The translations under genes were made by a program, and so were the position numbers. A stretch of DNA of 45,910 nucleotides. Origin: an uncultured Verrucomicrobiales bacterium (lineage in GTDB: Bacteria; Verrucomicrobiota; Verrucomicrobiia; Verrucomicrobiales; DEV007). Where the stretch lies: contig CALAHF010000217.1 in the NCBI GenBank assembly GCA_937891465.1, forward strand, positions 1 to 45,910, given 5' to 3'. Numbering within the stretch: position 1 is the first letter of the stretch; each line of letters starts with the position of its first letter. The notes under the pieces were generated by a model, which searched no databases, was not told the origin of the DNA, and saw only the letters and a program-made list of their open reading frames with translations. Shown here one piece after another: positions 17,543-27,900 of this stretch.

Positions 17543-18928
17543 TCACTTCCCGGGTGCATCCAACAATTTTGCGACCGCATCCATCAACACTTTTTCGACA
17601 CCGGAAGCAACGCGGGAGGCACGATCACTGGTTTCGTAACCGCCCTGACCATACGCGATTTCAGTGCCAATATAGCCAGGCGCGTAATCGCCATAGGCAG
17701 CCATTGCCACAAACAGATCGGACCGAAGCTTTTGAGCGCTGAGTTGATACTCAACAAACAATTCGCCCGGCATGTGTAAAATACGAGCATCATTGAGCGA
17801 CAGGCAGCTGATTGGAATCGTGTCGTCGTTCTCACAGCGGCGCAGCCAGACAAGTTTTTTAGCGGCCATGTAGCGATCTCCTGGAGTGGCTACTCGATTC
17901 GCAATTGTCGCCTCAAGGGCCTTGGCATCAAGGTGCTCGGCGACAGGCAACGCAACTGGTTCAACCGCCCATCCGATGCTCCCCGCAGTGACCGGAGTTT
18001 TGTTGGTAGCGTTCCAGGCACGCTCCATGCCTGCCGCGACTTTGTCCGCAAGAACCTGGCGATTTTCGACGGAACCATCATTCCATTTGCCGGCGCCGAT
18101 GTTGCCTCCCGCGCCATTAAAATGAATGTGCGGTATGCCCGTGTCCCGCTGGCGGGCGTTGCGAGCAAGGCCTGGGAAATCAGGATTTGCCATACCTGTC
18201 CGATAGTAACTCTGCGGATGAGTCGCGTAATAGCTGAGCGCGGCGATTGCTTTTTCGCCGTTCCAAAAACTGACAATTTTCAATTGGGGATCAATGGTGC
18301 CTACCGGTAAGGCGCGGATCTCTGGATTTTTGGTCGCGGTGTAACGGGTGACTTTGACCTTACCATCAGGTCCGAGAATGCGGCGATTCGAAGCCACTTT
18401 TTCGACCACTCCCTCTCCAACTCCGATATGGGTGACGGGCTGGGATTCCGAGATCGCTTTTTTCGCCGCCGCGGCTGCTTTGTCAGCGACCCCTCTGGCG
18501 AACTTTGGATCAAAGCCGCCACCGGACGCCCCTTGTTCAGCAATCAATTTTTCGGCGTCGAAATCACAGCGGGGTGCATCGTGCTGGTGCAGGGCGTGAA
18601 TGACAACTCGATCGGGAGTAGTGTTAACTGCAGTCGCAAAGGCTTCTTTAAAAACAGTTTGCCCGCCGCTGCTGATTCCAATCCAATCGACCGCACAAAG
18701 AACAATCGGTTTTTCAGAATCAACCTGAAGCACAATGCCACGGCAACTCAACGGCGTCTGAATACCTTTTGTCGGATCATACGCAAGGGGACTGCCGGTG
18801 GGAGGCGAGGCATCGACATCGAACGTTCCGAGTCGAACCTTTACTTTCGGGGTATTTTCCTGCCCGACTACAAAAGGGGGAAATACGAGCAGAATGGCGG
18901 CGCAAAATAGCGTGAGTAAGCTTCTCAT
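17543..18928 (-). CDS. Secreted neutral/alkaline ceramidase-like hydrolase
   Basis: A 461-residue protein with a signal peptide of about 22 residues. The N-terminal part matches the neutral/alkaline non-lysosomal ceramidase fold: VRLGTFDVDASPPTG at about 31-45, the strand of IVLCAVDWIGI, and the zinc-binding HALHQHDAP with His111, His114 and His116; a GAGGNIGAG block follows in mid-protein, and YATHPQSYYRTG carries another likely zinc His. Ceramidases cleave the N-acyl bond of ceramide to sphingosine and fatty acid; many bacterial members have unknown amide substrates, and this protein is shorter than the roughly 650-residue bacterial ceramidases, lacking the C-terminal immunoglobulin-like domain. 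It converges with the DUF4175-like gene and diverges from the desulfurase gene. The AGGTG before its ATG is one of the few Shine-Dalgarno-like sites here. Confidence 0.82.
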   Translation of the reverse strand: MRSLLTLFCAAILLVFPPFVVGQENTPKVKVRLGTFDVDASPPTGSPLAYDPTKGIQTPLSCRGIVLQVDSEKPIVLCAVDWIGISSGGQTVFKEAFATAVNTTPDRVVIHALHQHDAPRCDFDAEKLIAEQGASGGGFDPKFARGVADKAAAAAKKAISESQPVTHIGVGEGVVEKVASNRRILGPDGKVKVTRYTATKNPEIRALPVGTIDPQLKIVSFWNGEKAIAALSYYATHPQSYYRTGMANPDFPGLARNARQRDTGIPHIHFNGAGGNIGAGKWNDGSVENRQVLADKVAAGMERAWNATNKTPVTAGSIGWAVEPVALPVAEHLDAKALEATIANRVATPGDRYMAAKKLVWLRRCENDDTIPISCLSLNDARILHMPGELFVEYQLSAQKLRSDLFVAMAAYGDYAPGYIGTEIAYGQGGYETSDRASRVASGVEKVLMDAVAKLLDAPGK

Positions 18929-19053
18929 GACACCTAGGATGACAGGTTCGAAGCATGCGCCACAATAGCGGGGTCGCGGCGCGAGATGGAAGATTAGACG
19001 AGCAGTTGCTCAAATCGAAATTGTGTCGTTTCGTTTTTCTATCCAAAACGTTC

Positions 19054-20223
19054 ATGATCTATCTCGATAATAACGCCACAACCGCTCTCGATCCCGAAGT
19101 TCGCGAAGCAATGCTTCCGTGGCTGGGCGACGAGAATTATGGCAACCCGTCGGCGAGTTATCGATTTGGAAAAGCCGCGAAAAAAGCAATCGAGACGGCG
19201 CGTGAGCAAGTTGCCGCATTGATTTCAGCGCAGCCTGAAGAAATCATTTTCACAAGCGGCGGGACGGAGTCGAATCATTCGGCGTTGCGTTCAGCCATTG
19301 GCACGTGGCCGGATCGAAAAGAAATTCTTACAAGCACGGTTGAACACAGCGCGATTTTTGAAGCGGGTGAGTTTTACGAATCAATAGGGTACGTTCATCG
19401 AATGAACCCTGTTGATTCGTGCGGACGGCTCGACCTTGATGCGTGGGAATCAGCCCTTTCGGACAGGACGACGATTGCGAGTTTGATCTTTGCGAACAAT
19501 GAAACGGGTGTGCTTTCGCCCATCGCAGAAGCTGCCGCAGCGGCGAAAAGCCACGGTGTTTGTTTCCATACGGATGCGGTTCAAGCGGTCGGAAAAGTTC
19601 CTGTATCGGTCGCGGATTCACCGATCCAGATGCTTTCAATTTCTGCTCACAAACTTCATGGGCCTAAGGGAATCGGCGCGCTTTTTGTGAATCAGAATTC
19701 ACGATTCCAGCCGACGATTTTGGGCGGAGGTCAGGAAGGCGGGCGACGTTCTGGGACGGAAAACGTTGCGGGGATCGTCGGTTTTGGAAAAGCGGCTGAA
19801 ATTGCGCTGGCAGCGATGGATCACCACGATTCGATGCGCCAGTTGCGGGACGATTTTGAAACCGCTGTTATTGAGAAAATCGAAGGCATCGAGGTGAATG
19901 GAGACCGCGATCAGCGATTACCGAACACTTCAAACCTATCCTTTCCGGGGGTCGACGGCGAAGGCTTACTGATCCTTCTCGACGAAGCTGGAGTTTGTTG
20001 TTCGCCCGGTTCGGCGTGCAGCACGGGTTCAGTGAAGCCGAGCCGAATTATCAAAGCAATGGGTTATTCATCGGATCGAGCTCGGAGTAGCGTTCGGTTT
20101 TCGCTTTCGAAATACACAAACGCTGTGGAGATTTCGGACGTCGTTTCCAAAATTGAAAAGGCAGTCGGAAAACTCCGGATCGTGATGCCGACTTCCGGCT
20201 CACGCGTCATAATTAATTCGTAG
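19054..20223 (+). CDS. Cysteine desulfurase (NifS/IscS type), contains an in-frame family A repeat
   Basis: A PLP enzyme that takes sulfur from cysteine for Fe-S clusters and thiolated tRNA. The 389-residue protein has YLDNNATT at 3-10, GNPSASYRFGK at 30-40, the cofactor Asp174 in FHTDAVQAVGK, the Schiff-base Lys200 in SAHKLHGPKGIGALFV, and the catalytic Cys322 in CCSPGSACSTGS. The short PGSACSTG loop fits NifS/IscS-like rather than SufS-like enzymes. Residues 107-123 (nucleotides 19372-19422) are encoded by a family A element, yet comparison from memory with E. coli IscS from the conserved His of xEH to the next DxT shows no length change. No iscU, iscR or suf gene is nearby. I chose ATG 19054, directly before the conserved N-terminus; the frame is open upstream to 18955. 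Confidence 0.93.
   Translation: MIYLDNNATTALDPEVREAMLPWLGDENYGNPSASYRFGKAAKKAIETAREQVAALISAQPEEIIFTSGGTESNHSALRSAIGTWPDRKEILTSTVEHSAIFEAGEFYESIGYVHRMNPVDSCGRLDLDAWESALSDRTTIASLIFANNETGVLSPIAEAAAAAKSHGVCFHTDAVQAVGKVPVSVADSPIQMLSISAHKLHGPKGIGALFVNQNSRFQPTILGGGQEGGRRSGTENVAGIVGFGKAAEIALAAMDHHDSMRQLRDDFETAVIEKIEGIEVNGDRDQRLPNTSNLSFPGVDGEGLLILLDEAGVCCSPGSACSTGSVKPSRIIKAMGYSSDRARSSVRFSLSKYTNAVEISDVVSKIEKAVGKLRIVMPTSGSRVIINS
19372..19422 (+). repeat. Family A element inside the cysteine desulfurase gene
   Basis: The 31 bases starting TTTTACGAATCAATAGGG at 19372 match the copy in waaA at 30 of 31 positions. The second arm, ACCCTGTTGATTCGT at 19406-19420, matches the copy at 13412. It is translated as FYESIGYVHRMNPVDSC. 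Confidence 0.88.
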
Positions 20224-20228
20224 TCGCC

Positions 20229-22613
20229 TCACACTTCGCCGGGCAATGGAGGGATATCGCCACCCACCTCATTATCTCTCCGCTTTCGTTCACGCTTTTC
20301 CTTCTTGAGCTTGTCTTTCGACCTGCCGTGAAGCCAAAGCGGAAATCCACAGGCCATAATGAGAATGGATTCAGCCCACGTGATAAAGAGCGCCTTCATC
20401 ACTCCATCGGTGAATCCATAACTGTGTAGCCCAACACCGAGGTTGTTCACGCCCCACCATGAAAACGTAACAATCATTCCCAAAATGATCGAAAATACCG
20501 CCATCCCGATGTCTTTAATGTAGCCACCCATCCGCATGTGAAGGATCACCAACGTCCACAAACAAATCATGAGCGCTCCATTTTCTTTAGGGTCCCAGCC
20601 CCAGAAACGCCCCCAACTGTAGTTTGCCCAAATGCCACCAAGGACCGTTCCGATGATCGAGAAAATGAGACAGAAGCAAACGATTCCGTAGGTCATTTTT
20701 CCGATCAACTTGTGATTGTCGCGAACGTTTTTAGGTTCATCAAAAATCCGCGTATTCGCGCTCGCGCCATTCCCTGTGAGTCCTTTGAGCACCACTGGAA
20801 GCGGGCGCAAAAATCGATAGAGCAAATAAGCAATCCCCAAAAACGACGCCAACATTCCCGCCGCGTAACCGATGTTGATGGTTGTCACGTGAGTTGCCAG
20901 CCACAAGTTTGTGTCCAGCACCGCCTGCAATGGATCCATGGTATCAACCGCTTCTTTGACCTCGTAGCGTAGCGAAAGAAACATTCCCAAGACACCGCTG
21001 AGCGACGCGATGATGGTTCCGATTCCGCGTCGAGTGAAGTATTCCAACATCAATGCCAGCAAAACGACCACGCCTGTAATGAAGATGATCGTGTCGTAGA
21101 GATTCGTGATCGGCGGCCGACTTCGAATGATGCTTCGCATGGTGATTCCAAGAAGATTGTATCCAAGCGCCAAGACGATAACTCCAATCGCCAACCATCC
21201 GAAAATCTTAGCGAACTTTGATCCCGGCACCAACCAACTCACCGCCAGAAGGATAAATCCTAGAATGAAGTAACTCAGGCTGTTCATGAAGTAGCTCGAT
21301 GTATAAAGCCCAACTTCTTGCTCAACCTTTGCACCTTCCATTTTCAATTCAGCACGACTTTCCTGAAGGCGCTGTTTTTCGAGTGAGTCATCCGCTGCTG
21401 CAATTTCCACATCGATTGCATCGCGCTTTGCCAAGAGCCGCTCTTCCGCTTCTTTCTTCTGCGTATCGACTAACGTCTCAAATTTTGCTGCAACCGGTTT
21501 CACAATCGCTTCGCGATCATCATTGCTCGCGTCTTCTGGCAGTTCCGCCAATGCTGTCCACATGGCTTTTTGAGAATCTACAATGTCAGTCACGACTTTA
21601 AGTTCCTCCTTCACCCAAGCTCGTTTCGACTTGTCTTCGAGACCTTCCATTAACAAATCTCCTACTCCGTACCACTGATCTTCGGCCGCATCAGGTGGGG
21701 GAATCAGAGTGAGATTCTGCCCCGATCTCGCAAAAAAGAAAAACAGCTGAAACGCTTTCTGAATCGCTTTTTCATTTTCGGTTGCCGCCTCACGACCCAT
21801 TTCCTGCATCAATTGCTGAACGGTCATTTCTGGCATCACATCGAGCAGACCCACGATATCCATTCCCTGTGCAGCAAGTTTCAAATCCTGAGGCAATACT
21901 TGATCACTTGCCAGCCCCTCGCCTTTTCGCGCAAAGCCAAATTGCCCGTTCATGTATTCAAAAAAGCTAACATTGGTGGCAAGCCGGTCGGTAATCCCTT
22001 CCAGACGGCTCATCTGGTAATCGGGGTCTTCCCGCCGCTTTTGAGTAATCCGCCCACTTTCACCCGCCAATTCAGCGCGCTTCGCCGCGATTTGATTGTA
22101 AGAATAACGATCTCGTTTCCGGTGGGAATCGCCATATTTTGGTGGGACTCCAATTGCCACAATTGCTTCGGTGTCATCCACATTAAAAAATGGAAGGTCC
22201 TTCGCGAGGTCGGGACGGAACAACACATCCAGCATCCATTCCTCCGCACTGATTTTGTGCTTCTCGCCGTCTTGAGTTTCGAAACGAGCTTTTGAGCTGT
22301 TGTTGACCTGGATCAAAGCGAATCTCGCAAAGGTATGCGCCGGCTTAATTCGTCCCCCATTTTGCACCCGAATGTTGCTGAAATTTTCAACAATCGATTC
22401 TGGCCATGGCTCGTAACTTTCGAGCGGAGTCGAAATGTCTTTTGCATTACTGGCATGAGTCGCTAGAAACCAGGCGGATCGCGATGCGATGATGAGGCAT
22501 GCGAATAACAGGAGACAGACGAGCAGGTAGAAAATTCGAACCCCCTGTTCCCCCTTCGCTTCTTCAGCTTCGATTTGTGAAGCCTCTTCTCGGATTTGTT
22601 TTTTTGTACTCAT
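20229..22613 (-). CDS. ccsA: Cytochrome c biogenesis protein CcsA/ResC with a large N-terminal extension
   Basis: A component of System II cytochrome c maturation that, with CcsB/ResB, moves haem across the membrane and attaches it to apocytochromes. The 794-residue protein has one N-terminal helix (about 25-47), then about 350 extra residues with a helical, coiled-coil tail (about 330-410), and a C-terminal polytopic domain from about 415. Signatures in that domain are RPPITNLYDT, LWLATHVTTINIGYA and the haem-handling tryptophan motif WGRFWGWDPKENGALM at about 665-680. Classic CcsA proteins are about 320 residues, so the N-terminal half is an addition. It is the last gene of the lipoprotein-resB-ccsA set. 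It converges with the desulfurase gene, with 5 bp between. Confidence 0.9.
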   Translation of the reverse strand: MSTKKQIREEASQIEAEEAKGEQGVRIFYLLVCLLLFACLIIASRSAWFLATHASNAKDISTPLESYEPWPESIVENFSNIRVQNGGRIKPAHTFARFALIQVNNSSKARFETQDGEKHKISAEEWMLDVLFRPDLAKDLPFFNVDDTEAIVAIGVPPKYGDSHRKRDRYSYNQIAAKRAELAGESGRITQKRREDPDYQMSRLEGITDRLATNVSFFEYMNGQFGFARKGEGLASDQVLPQDLKLAAQGMDIVGLLDVMPEMTVQQLMQEMGREAATENEKAIQKAFQLFFFFARSGQNLTLIPPPDAAEDQWYGVGDLLMEGLEDKSKRAWVKEELKVVTDIVDSQKAMWTALAELPEDASNDDREAIVKPVAAKFETLVDTQKKEAEERLLAKRDAIDVEIAAADDSLEKQRLQESRAELKMEGAKVEQEVGLYTSSYFMNSLSYFILGFILLAVSWLVPGSKFAKIFGWLAIGVIVLALGYNLLGITMRSIIRSRPPITNLYDTIIFITGVVVLLALMLEYFTRRGIGTIIASLSGVLGMFLSLRYEVKEAVDTMDPLQAVLDTNLWLATHVTTINIGYAAGMLASFLGIAYLLYRFLRPLPVVLKGLTGNGASANTRIFDEPKNVRDNHKLIGKMTYGIVCFCLIFSIIGTVLGGIWANYSWGRFWGWDPKENGALMICLWTLVILHMRMGGYIKDIGMAVFSIILGMIVTFSWWGVNNLGVGLHSYGFTDGVMKALFITWAESILIMACGFPLWLHGRSKDKLKKEKRERKRRDNEVGGDIPPLPGEV

Positions 22614-22651
22614 TTTATTTTTGAGTTCCAGTTCAACAGATTCAGATAAAA

Positions 22652-23878
22652 TTAAGCAGCGCGACGTTTCGCACTAGATTTAGAAATATATTCGGCCAGT
22701 CGCCAGACGAAGTGGGCTACCAAACCAATAGTGATGATGATCAAGGCGATCAGCGGAAAATAATCAGCCGGATCATCCGACACTGCGAACTGCGAATACA
22801 TCTGCTCACCGGGCCCCGGATTGGGAGGACCATAGCTTTCCTGAAAAACGACAAACCCACTCTGCCTCATCGGATCGTTCATGCGCACAGCGACTTTTTT
22901 ACCCTCGTCTTCCAGATCTTCTCTCCAAATGATTCGGCTTTCAAAATTCTTCGCCTTGGTCGTTCCAGGATGCTTTTCAAAAATAAACTTCTCGAGTTCG
23001 ATATTGAAGGCGATTTCCCAACTCCGTTTTACAAGCTGGATTCCCCACTTTTTGCCCTCAAATTCGAACCCGGCAAGCATCGCGGCATCATCTGGAGAAA
23101 TGCGATCTGACGTTCCCGATAAGATCAATTCTGCAGCAGCATCAGATCCATCGGCTGGAATAATTTTGGCAAAACAACCTGGAAAATTCGCCGCAACTTC
23201 TTTGTCAGTCTCACGACGGAGTAGTTTGAAACCGTTGATCTCCGGCCCTGTTGCTTCCGCCGATATCGGCGCAGACGTTGGGATCGGTCGAGCGTTACGA
23301 TAAAAATTCTCAACCTGAACAGAAAACGGCCACGCTTTGGATGTGAACACTTGGCTTCCCTCGTCGCCGATTGGTCGGAGGTTCTCCCAAGGTATCACTG
23401 TCGCTTGCTTGGCCTCGTCATTTTCACCCAATTCAAAAACCTCGATTTGCCAGTCCTTGTAACTCTGCGCTCGGTTCGTCGAAGTTCCCGGATACAACGC
23501 CACATAGCCATCGCGCTTCATATTGTGAGTGATGTAACCACTCACAAGCAAAAACAACATTCCACAGTGGATGATTAAATTGGGGATTCCCCGCACTCTT
23601 TTTTTCACATGAACAACGCCGCCCAAAGTCATCGAGATGAACAATAGAAACATCAATGTCATGCCACCCGGCAACGGAAATTTGATCGGGATTCCGAACG
23701 GAGATGCATCAAAAACAGAATAACCGTATGAGTGAAAAAACTCCTTCACACCGCCGTGCAGTCCCATTTCTTTTTGCGCCAGCGTGCCGAACAACGTCAC
23801 AATTGTCAGTAAAATCAGAATGATCGCCGCAAATAAAAACGACGAGAAAAATTTATAGATTCCTTTTAAAATAGCCAT
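22652..23878 (-). CDS. resB: Cytochrome c biogenesis protein ResB/CcsB
   Basis: The System II partner of CcsA. The 408-residue protein has three N-terminal helices (about 12-34, 70-90, 105-122), the early FGTLAQ block, LIIHCGMLFLLVSG with a conserved His in the membrane, a large periplasmic domain (about 125-370) and a C-terminal helix (about 373-395). The order is right for ResB, although the family is very divergent. Its start overlaps the stop of the upstream lipoprotein gene (TAATG), indicating translational coupling, and ccsA follows 38 bp later. Confidence 0.85.
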   Translation of the reverse strand: MAILKGIYKFFSSFLFAAIILILLTIVTLFGTLAQKEMGLHGGVKEFFHSYGYSVFDASPFGIPIKFPLPGGMTLMFLLFISMTLGGVVHVKKRVRGIPNLIIHCGMLFLLVSGYITHNMKRDGYVALYPGTSTNRAQSYKDWQIEVFELGENDEAKQATVIPWENLRPIGDEGSQVFTSKAWPFSVQVENFYRNARPIPTSAPISAEATGPEINGFKLLRRETDKEVAANFPGCFAKIIPADGSDAAAELILSGTSDRISPDDAAMLAGFEFEGKKWGIQLVKRSWEIAFNIELEKFIFEKHPGTTKAKNFESRIIWREDLEDEGKKVAVRMNDPMRQSGFVVFQESYGPPNPGPGEQMYSQFAVSDDPADYFPLIALIIITIGLVAHFVWRLAEYISKSSAKRRAA

Positions 23879-24597
23879 TATTCCGATTTGTTAGCTTTGG
23901 ATTCTGGGGCACTTGGTGCTGCGGGTGCCGCAGGCGCTTCTGGAGCAGCGCCAAAATCTACGTTCAGCGACTGACAAAAAGCGTCGAACTTCGCCGTATT
24001 TGCGTCCACCAGAGTTTTTGGTCCGGTCATTTTCACAAAAACCGCACCGCCTTGCGCCGTTAAAACGAGGCCCAGCATTTTGTAATCTTTCTTAGCTTCG
24101 CCGCCGCCCATTCCGCCGAAATCGCCTTCTAGATCAATATACGTCGCATCCGTTCCAAAAAGCGGCTTCTTAGGCAACGCGTTGATTTCTTCAGGCTTCG
24201 CATCAGGCAGGCCCATTTGGCCACGCCAGCGATTCACATTGGCAACCAATCCACCACCGCCGCCCGAAAGCTTAGTGAGGTAACATTCGCCCTCATCGTT
24301 TTCGCCAAAACGAAGATTTGCGTCACGCATCTGGGTTGTCTCAACTTCCTTCCATCCTTCTGGTAAATCCCAAATCAAACGAGGTGCCCCCGGAGTCGCC
24401 GGTCGTTGGGCTTGTGGCTTCTTCTCTGACATCCGAAATCGCTCGGTGTCGGATTTCGCCAAGACCGGAATCTCAAGTTTCACGGCAGGATTAATTTCGC
24501 GAACTTCCGTCACTTCAATCGGGCCGCTTTCCTGACAATTGCACAACACCAGCACGGAAGCGGTTGCGAGAATTGAGGTTTTTAGAAAATTCTTCAT
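23878..24597 (-). CDS. Lipoprotein of unknown function in the cytochrome c biogenesis operon
   Basis: A 239-residue protein with a lipoprotein signal peptide (MKNFLK, hydrophobic stretch, lipobox VLCNC). The mature part begins with acidic and proline-rich linkers and has a compact domain from about residue 75 to 215 with LIWDLPEGWKE near its start and a glycine tract (GGGGGL). The tail is alanine- and proline-rich. No motif for haem or metal binding such as CxxCH is present. The stop codon overlaps the resB start, so it is probably part of the same transcript and could help cytochrome assembly, but this is inference. I chose ATG 24597 because of the signal peptide; the frame is open to 24729. 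Confidence 0.72.
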   Translation of the reverse strand: MKNFLKTSILATASVLVLCNCQESGPIEVTEVREINPAVKLEIPVLAKSDTERFRMSEKKPQAQRPATPGAPRLIWDLPEGWKEVETTQMRDANLRFGENDEGECYLTKLSGGGGGLVANVNRWRGQMGLPDAKPEEINALPKKPLFGTDATYIDLEGDFGGMGGGEAKKDYKMLGLVLTAQGGAVFVKMTGPKTLVDANTAKFDAFCQSLNVDFGAAPEAPAAPAAPSAPESKANKSE

Positions 24598-24900
24598 CGT
24601 TAAAAAAATCGATCGAAAAGGGCCAGTTCGAGAAACCAATCCTGATGATTCTGGAGCTTCGCCTGAACTGGTTACGCTTTCCACTCCAATCACGAACGAT
24701 TTTCTTACGCTGATGGCACGAACGCGCAATCGGTTTTCATCATAACTTTTTGCGACTGTTGCGCTTTTTTGCGGCTATCAAAAATCTCTGCATCAAGACG
24801 TTGCCACATTTTCAGGATGAATTGTTGCCGGAAAAAAGCACCAAAAAACGCAAAAAGTCGGGACGGTTTTTGAAAATGAAAATAGTCAGGACAATTCCAT
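24598..24900. other. Intergenic region between the lipoprotein operon and the 1383-residue gene
   Basis: No ORF here looks real. The right part is A-rich and contains three CGCAAAAA-type direct repeats (minus strand, near 24747-24775 and 24857). A promoter for the minus-strand operon should lie near 24598-24700, but I cannot assign boxes with any certainty. No clear terminator for the gene ending at 24901 was found. Confidence 0.4.
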
Positions 24901-27900
24901 TCACGAGTCCCTTTTTGGTAATTCAGGAGGAAGGCTATCTTTTTGCTTTTTGCCAGATTTGAAATGGCCTCGCTCAGCTGAATTTTTCCAGCCATCCCGC
25001 AACCATCGCACGAGCGAATACGCGAGCCAGAGCGCCCACAGCAACATCGCAAGACGAAACCACCAGATGGAAATCGACCAGTAGCCGGGCGTTGGTAAAT
25101 CCACGGGAGCGCGAGCGGAAAACCAATTCAAATACGTCGCACTGGAACCGACCCCAGCGACATACATTTCGGGATTTCCCAGCAGTCCCGCAGAAGCAAT
25201 CACAATAAACAGGCCAACAATGATGATCGTCAGACCAATCAAACCGATTTGGAGAAAGTTATGTTTGAGCGGGGAAAGCCGCTTCCAGAAGCCCTTGTCT
25301 TTCCATAGCGCGAAAAACAACCAACCGATGATGAACAATGAACCGGCAATATGAATCTGGGTAAGCCCTATCAAAAGCAGCAGCCACGTGTGAAATCGCA
25401 GCGGTGATCCGGGAATGCGCGAAAGCACCACTGCAGCAAGTAAGGCAAAGACCAGCACCGCCCAAAATCGAACGGCAGGTCCTCGAAGGGGACCGTCAGT
25501 GACGATGAGCCATCGATCACGCGATGGACGAATGAGACTGGTGACGTTCGCCGTTTCAACGGGCAGCTTGACGGAATCGGCTCGCGTCCACCCTTCAGGA
25601 GTGTTCGGTCCACGCCATTCAACTTTTATCGATTGTGGCCCCGGGCGAAGAGGAACGACCACGGCATCTCCTTCTTTTCGGATGGGAATGTTCTTTCCAT
25701 CATGAATCAGCGAACTGACTTCTGATCCGGCAGGAATTTGAATGGGAAAATCTTCCCCGAGGCTTGTCCGCACCTGCAACTCAAGCGCCGATGAGCGCTG
25801 ACGCTTGCCAGGTCTCATCGTGTGTTTGGCGGAATCGATCGTCACGGCAGCCCCTTCAACCGCTTCAGGACGCGACACCAAAACGGTGGCTGATTCACCC
25901 GGCCACGGCTGCCACAACGGAATAAGTTGGTCGTCGGCACTCTCAAAAACCGGCGAAAGGCCATTGAAAGAAACATTCCAAACGGAGGATGCGAGAAGTC
26001 GCCACCGCTCGGTCCATGTGGCGTCCTTCGGTGTTTGCAAAGAAAATTCCGTGTCGGGCGTCAACTCACCTTCCCAACTCACCGAGTCCGTGCCCGGTCC
26101 GAGACGAGCTTCGATCGCGCCGCCTTTTACGGTGCGCCCTGCGCTGACGACCTTTTCCCCTTCAAGAAGCGGCACGTTCAGAGCGACCGCCCTGCCTTTT
26201 GGAGAAAGTCGGGACACCGTGGTTTGCACCCGCCAGACCAGCCCGAGTTCGATTTGGCGCGAAACGAGAATCGCATGATTAGTGCGCGGATCATCGTAAT
26301 TAGCCGATGACGCCTGACTGCCTTCCTCACGCATTTTGGAAAATAAAACCTGATCCTCAGCACTGCCATCTGTGCGAATTCCGCTCACAGTCCACCCCGA
26401 GGCTTCAACCGTGAGCTTTCGCGGTTTCAGATCAAATCCCCATTCCCAGTCGCTGCGGTTTCGAAGAATGCCTTTCACGACGATGCGATGAATCCCCGGT
26501 TCCGGCAGCAAAATCCAGAGTTTGCCTTCATCTCGCAACAAAGTTGCTGGTTCTCCCGAGGCAAACGAAGCGGACACAGGTTCCATCGCGTTCATCGGCA
26601 CAGGAATGGGAACTGCCGCTCTCGCAACGGCATGGAATTCCAATTCAAGCGTTACAGCCTCCTCTTCAATCGTCATCGAAGCGCTCGCAACGGAGGCTGC
26701 ATCGGGAAATCCGGGCGGGGTTTCAGAAAGTCGATTGCGCAACTCCTTCAACATTTCCGCCTCTGGAAACTGCGCCGACGCATTTGATGGTGCCGCCACG
26801 AGAATGAACGCTCCGATAACCATCGCGGCAGAACTGGTGACTCCTGAAGGCAGTCCTTTAGAAGTTGGTTCAGATTCCGAGTCGGACGATCCAGACTTCT
26901 TCTTCCGGCGGCGAAAAAGCAGCACGGCAAGAAGCACCAACGCCAGCACGCGCACCACACCAATAATTCGCGATTGAATGGGCGATATCAAAATAGGTTT
27001 CACCGTTTGCGAAGCGGAAACCGGACCATCAAATCCGAACTCGATGGTTCGCCACGTCCACATCGGCACGCCTGGTCCGGTTTGAATGACTGCTTTAGGA
27101 TCCGCTTTCAGATTTTCCTTCGACTTAGAATACGTTGGCTTCTTAGAAGCACCTCTGCTGCTAGATTGCTGCACCACCTGTGAAGCTACCCGCTGCACTG
27201 AGGGAGCATATCCGCCACTTGCCGCCGGCTGATTGTAAGCCGCCTTCCGTTCCAATTGCGGAAAAATGGCTCCCTGAATTTGATAGGCCAGAAAAGGGGC
27301 CAAAAACATCAGTAAAATGACGGCAGCCCCCCATTTTACGATCACGTTCCACTTTCTCCAACGCTCACTTAAATTCACCTCACACAACGCCACCGGCACC
27401 AACAGCAGTAGCCACGGCAACTTCGGCGCGCCCGGCTCATGATAAGCCAGGCCAAAAGCGACCAGAGCAAGCAACGCCCCGAGAAACCCACGAAGTCTGA
27501 AAACGGCGAGGGTAAATAAGAGCAATAGAAAGAGATCAAGCAACGTCCATGACGTTAGCCAGTCACCCTTGGTGTAGTCCGCTCCCATCAACGCAAACAG
27601 CCGATAGCCCGGAGACAGTTGCATATGGGCAGTGAGACTACCTGCATCGGTTTGCCATCCCGTTGCTGATAACGAATCCTGCATTTCAATGCGACCCGTT
27701 GCCACCGCATCCAACCGCGGCGTGCGAATCTCAAACCCGCGATCACCTCCGTCAGGATTATGAGTGATCAGTTGAGGCTCCCCATTCACCGAGACCGAGC
27801 CCAACTGGTGCGAATCCGCCGCATCAAGACGCCGAATTTGGCGGAGTTCCCCAGACAACGAATCATGATAGGTCAGCATTTTTCCGTCGTCATCCAACCA

